A stretch of 64,000 nucleotides of DNA, taken from NCBI GenBank assembly GCA_030141605.1, contig JAQGDQ010001036.1, positions 1 to 64,000 of the forward strand. The letters run 5' to 3'. A program made the translations under genes and the position numbers. The stretch is from Tubiluchus corallicola. Its lineage: Eukaryota; Priapulida; Priapulimorpha; Priapulimorphida; Tubiluchidae. Positions 60,701 through 64,000 of this stretch are shown here, piece after piece. Below the pieces are notes generated by a model. That model was not told the origin of the DNA and made no database searches. It worked only from the letters and a program-made list of their open reading frames with translations. Within the stretch, counting starts at the first letter, position 1. Every line of letters starts with the position of its first letter.

Positions 60701-63700
60701 AACTTGACTTAATTTTGCATTAGTCTGTGCGTAGAATGATTTACTAGCAGGATCTTGCTTGGTAACAAGAAAAAATGAACTAGGTAAAGCTCTAGCTAGC
60801 TGTTAAAATATGTTAAAACTGTTATTGTTATAGTAGCATGGGCTGCGAGGCATGTCAAGTGTGCACACAAGTAAGTTGTCTGGTGCACTTAACCTTTGAC
60901 CTTTTCACGATTGTCATCAATCGCTGGAACAGTGAAAAGGCTTATTAATGTCTGACAACTAAACTGACTGGTTAAGGCACACCTCACAATTTGTGAATGC
61001 TACAATTAAAATGTCAAACATAGCCAAAAGGTCAATTCTTTTTTGGTAAATGTTGCTTTGATTTCACTATTCACTGGCGTTTTTGCTTTCGTAATTAAAA
61101 AAGCGCCCTCTTCTTTCAGGCTCCGTCACACCCACGTATGCTACTGTTGTCGGGTACATCAATAACGAGAGATGGGAGGGAGTGCCGTTCATTATGCGCT
61201 GTGGGAAAGGTAATCATGCTGTATTCAGCAGATTCAGTAGCATGAAACTGTAATTAGCAGGGATGAGAATTTTCCACTGATATGCGGAATTCCAAGTTTT
61301 TGGAAGACCAGTAGTGCCATTATTGTTATTTGAGTCAATTGCAGACAGCTTTGATATACTTTTGCATAAGAGCGGCCAGTACTTAGGTGTTTTTGAGACA
61401 ATTAGGTATCATGTATCCTTGATAGTTGGATATTTTGAATTATGCATGAAACAAGGTAATTGATATTTTAAGTCCACTTAGAGGTTCTCTATGGCGTACG
61501 CGGCCCTCAAACCCCCCGGCCTGTTTCAGAGTTTTTTGCAATTTGTCATTCTCATCCCTGAATTACTGGTCACCTTGATTTGACGTCACTTGTTTATAAT
61601 TGGACAGCAGTTCATGTTTGTGGCAACAGATGTTTGTTTTAAAAAAAGTAAGAAAGTGCATTTCTGTATTGATTAACAAATATTACAACAGACATTGGGA
61701 TGAGGTTTTTCTTCCCTCTTTGTCCTCCTGTGTGGCAAAAGTAATCACGCTGTATTAAGCAGATTCAGTAGCATGAAACTGTGACCACTGGTCACCTTCA
61801 ATTGTCGTCATTGGTTTGTGGATGGACAGCAAGTATTTTAATGATGCAGTGTGGAAATGAGTAAACTCTTGAACTTTTGTGATAATAGAAATGTTTGTTT
61901 TAAAAAGTAGTTGCCTCAGTAAGAAAGTGCATTTCTGTATTGATTAACGAAGATTAATCAATGGTCTAATGACCCAGGAACTAATGATCTGTTGAAGTTG
62001 TTATTTTTCGGAAAAGATGAATTTAACTATGTTGCTAACTGTAAAATATTCCAATGCATACATGACTTTATGTTACGTTCTATCTAATATGAAACGCATC
62101 AGTCTTAAATATTCGTACATTAATACTTTCTAACCGTCATTTTCTACTTATGTCTAATGTAATCTTGTAGTAAAATTTGTCAGCTTGTGTAGTTATAGTC
62201 TGTTCTTACTGTAAATGTTACTAATGTCTAATGTAATCTTGTAGTAAAACTTGTCAGCTTGTGTAGTTATAGATTCTTACTGTAAATGTTACTAATGTCT
62301 AATGTAATCTTGTAGTAAAACTTGTCAGCTTGTGTAGTTATAGTCTAGTCTTACTGTAAATGTTCTTGTAAATAGTGTATAAAGTCTGTTGTGGTGAGTA
62401 CCCTAAATCATGTTGTTCAAACTGTCTGATCCAATCCTATAATAAATTATGTTTAAACTAACGAAGATTATAGCACACGTTGGGATGACTCTTTTCCTCC
62501 GTGTTTCTCCTCTTGTCCTCTTTCTGCCCTATTTTTGAAAATGGGCATGAGAAACCTAATTATTTAATCAGAGCTGCTCTTTTGTTTTTGTTGAAGAGAA
62601 ATGAATCTTTTTTAATGAGAAATAAGTCATGAGTCATGAAAAAATAGCCCTCCCCAAACTAACGTTTAAACCTTCATCCTGGTAGAGGCATTTGTAAAAG
62701 GCACACATCGTCGTATAATCCGGTTTCTCTTCCTTTGAAAAACTTATAAGTTTGCCTCTAAGACCCCCTCAAGTACCTCTAGGAAGTGGAAAACCCCCTC
62801 AAAAATGGCCATTTTACTCATTGCTTGTACACCGTGTACAAAAGTCATCTTACTGGAACTTGTTGAGGTATTTGGAGGCAAATTTTTATCTATTTAGAAA
62901 CGGGAAAATACTGAGCTACTCGGTCATGTGGGTGTCTTTTACAAGTGCTTCGACGAACACCATCTCACATCGGACAGTTACTTTACCTAGGAACGTTAGA
63001 TTCCAAAAAGCCCCAATGACAAATTGATTGGTGGAAAATAGCATTTGAGCTTTTCGTGTTTCAGGGATGAGAATTTTCTGCGGATACGCGAAATTCCGAG
63101 TTTTTGGAAGACCAGTAGTGCCTTTTTTGTAAATCGTGTAAATTCGTTGAGAAAATTTTTACTGACCCAGTACATTATTTCACAATCTGACCGCTAGGTG
63201 GCAGGCCGTCACTTTGTTTACATCACGTACATCAGTGTAACCACGTGTATATCTCTATGTATAAAAATATAGAATTAATTGTGCGGAGTTATTTGAGTCA
63301 ATTGCAGACAGTTTTTATATACTTTTGCATAGGAGCGGCCAGTACTTAGGCATTTTTGAGACAATTAGGTATCATGTATCCTTGATAGTTGGGTATTTTA
63401 AATTATGCATGAAACAAGGTAACTGATATTTTAAGTCCATTTAGAGGTTCTCTATGATCACAAAATTGCAATTTGTTGCTGCCTACGGCCTGTTTCAGAC
63501 TTTTTTGCAATTTGTAATTTTTATCCCTGGTGTTTTTCGCAGCACTTAACGAGCGAAAAGCGGAGATTCGCATCCAGTTCAAAGACGTACCGGGCGACAT
63601 ATTTCAGCAGACAACGAAGCGTAACGAACTGGTCGTACGTGTGCAGCCCAACGAGGCCGTTTACTGCAAGATGATGACGAAGACACCCGGCATGTCGTTT

Positions 63701-63748
63701 GGCGCTGAGGAAACGGAACTGGATCTGACATACGGCAGCCGTTACAAG
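47142..63748 (+). CDS. G6PD: Glucose-6-phosphate 1-dehydrogenase, right-arm copy, 3' end beyond window
   Basis: This is the mirror copy of the left gene. Plus-strand exons: 47142-47240, 49533-49570, 51801-51909, 52468-52685, 56891-57049, 57882-58007, 58808-58901, 59809-59935, 61120-61209, 63543-63748. They encode the first 422 residues, including the GASGDLAKKK cofactor motif, [10 protein letters not shown] and the catalytic histidine. Every splice site of the left copy is conserved and I saw no stop or frameshift in an exon. Exons 11 and 12 should follow after base 64000 if the arm continues. An in-frame TAG about 57 bases before the ATG, with no ATG between, supports this start. Whether this is a second functional gene or an assembly duplicate cannot be decided from the sequence. 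Confidence 0.93.
47427..47861 (-). mobile_element. CAGGGATGAGAAT-TIR MITE, truncated (mirror copy)
   Basis: Mirror of 20640-21074. Confidence 0.72.
48711..48881 (-). mobile_element. Retroposon 3' tail (mirror copy)
   Basis: Mirror of 19620-19790. Confidence 0.4.
49726..50520 (-). mobile_element. Second piggyBac-like MITE candidate (mirror copy)
   Basis: Mirror of 17981-18775. Confidence 0.6.
50721..50798 (+). mobile_element. Fragment of a foldback repeat family (mirror copy)
   Basis: Mirror of 17703-17780. Confidence 0.55.
51182..51698 (-). repeat. (ATGT)n and (ATC/ACC)n microsatellite (mirror copy)
   Basis: Mirror of 16803-17319, equal in length, with at least one substitution in the trinucleotide tract. 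Confidence 0.97.
52019..52275 (-). repeat. About 20-bp minisatellite (mirror copy)
   Basis: Mirror of 16226-16482. Confidence 0.92.
53112..53737 (-). mobile_element. piggyBac-like MITE with TTAA target sites (mirror copy)
   Basis: Mirror of 14764-15389, with two substitutions near 53501-53510. Confidence 0.82.
54322..55541 (-). repeat. 41-bp minisatellite, about 30 copies (mirror copy)
   Basis: Mirror of 12960-14179. Flanking exons keep the pairing sum of 68501 on both sides, so no unit was gained or lost. Confidence 0.95.
56261..56379 (+). mobile_element. Retroposon 3' tail (mirror copy)
   Basis: Mirror of 12122-12240. Confidence 0.35.
57217..57355 (-). mobile_element. CAGGGATGAGAAT-TIR MITE, short form (mirror copy)
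   Basis: Mirror of 11146-11284. Confidence 0.75.
57536..57606 (+). pseudogene. tRNA-like sequence with intact B box (mirror copy)
   Basis: Mirror of 10895-10965; B box at 57586-57596. Confidence 0.45.
57738..57833 (-). pseudogene. 5S rRNA-derived sequence (mirror copy)
   Basis: Mirror of 10668-10763, upstream of G6PD exon 6 (57882). Confidence 0.75.
60161..60293 (-). mobile_element. Half copy of the foldback MITE (mirror copy)
   Basis: Mirror of 8208-8340. Confidence 0.6.
61258..61560 (-). mobile_element. CAGGGATGAGAAT-TIR MITE, internally deleted (mirror copy)
   Basis: Mirror of 6941-7243, just after G6PD exon 9 (ends 61209). Confidence 0.8.
62146..62364 (-). repeat. 74-bp tandem repeat, 3 copies (mirror copy)
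   Basis: Mirror of 6134-6355. The middle unit lacks 3 bases relative to the left arm, which shifts the arm pairing sum from 68501 to 68498. Confidence 0.92.
63062..63529 (-). mobile_element. CAGGGATGAGAAT-TIR MITE, long form (mirror copy)
   Basis: Mirror of 4969-5436. Here it precedes G6PD exon 10 (63543), and its T-rich end TTTTTATCCCTG lies directly upstream of the acceptor. Confidence 0.8.
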
Positions 63749-64000
63749 GTGTGACCTCTGGCCTTGGCAGAGTCAAATGAAATCTTTTAGCATTCTAGTT
63801 ACGAATATTTTTTGTTTGCTTTGCATTTTTACAGTCAGACCCAGTTTAATTAATTAATTAACTAACAAAGGCCTCGCAAAAAATTTTGCGTATAAATACA
63901 CGTATAATCAAAAATACGCGAACATCCTACCTAGTGTTTGTTTACTTACCTAACGCAAAGCCAGCAGCAGCTTTTACTGAATTAAAGTTATAGACAGAGT

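Larger units (their letters stand above)
35443..64000 (-). repeat. Right arm of giant inverted repeat (continues past window end)
   Basis: Reverse complement of 4498-33059. The inner edge is where ATTACATTA is followed by different sequence on the two sides. The outer edge was not reached: base 64000 still pairs with base 4498. Confidence 0.97.

Noticed and set aside
1-64000. Bacterial or viral accessory island, operon or defence system
   Set aside because: The genes are intron-split metazoan enzymes and the rest is eukaryotic repeat DNA. No prokaryotic gene organisation was found.

Overview
This window is nuclear DNA of an animal, most likely a non-vertebrate metazoan such as a sponge or cnidarian-grade invertebrate; I cannot place it further. 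The evidence is spliced genes with GT..AG introns, AT-rich introns full of miniature DNA transposons (CAGGGATG-, hAT- and piggyBac-like), LINE fragments, 5S rRNA- and tRNA-derived sequences, a solo LTR and several mini- and microsatellites. There are no operons or other prokaryotic features.

The dominant structure is a giant inverted repeat. The left arm (about 4498-33059) is repeated as its reverse complement in the right arm (about 35443-64000), around a 2.38 kb single-copy spacer (33060-35442). Paired positions sum to 68501 through most of the arms, to 68502 near the centre (a 1-base homopolymer indel) and to 68498 near the outer ends (a 3-base indel). I found fewer than two dozen substitutions by hand over about 28.6 kb. 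The right arm is still matching at the last base, so the palindrome runs past the window.

Each arm carries the same divergent gene pair. G6PD (glucose-6-phosphate 1-dehydrogenase) points outward. A GNS-type lysosomal N-acetylglucosamine-6-sulfatase points inward to the spacer. The left G6PD is complete: 12 exons, 507 codons, 21359 down to 1293. Its last intron holds a 33-bp satellite of about 62 copies. The right G6PD has exons 1-10, with the rest past the window end. Both GNS copies are cut off at the centre. Exons A-D lie in both arms, and exon E occurs once, in the spacer, on the minus strand. The spacer is therefore the natural continuation of the right-arm GNS gene, and the inversion junction is at about 33059/33060.

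G6PD makes NADPH in the cytosolic pentose phosphate pathway. GNS removes 6-O-sulfate from N-acetylglucosamine in heparan and keratan sulfate. I see no functional link between them beyond being neighbours.

Region by region (left arm, mirrored on the right): 1-460 and 1431-3480 are oppositely oriented satellite blocks flanking the last G6PD exon; 4210-21359 is the G6PD body; 21360-25764 is the divergent intergenic region with LINE remnants; 25765-31734 is GNS exons A-D with a heat-shock-element-bearing solo LTR in intron 1; 32033-32532 is an hAT-like element with a perfect 8-bp target duplication; 33060-35442 is the spacer.
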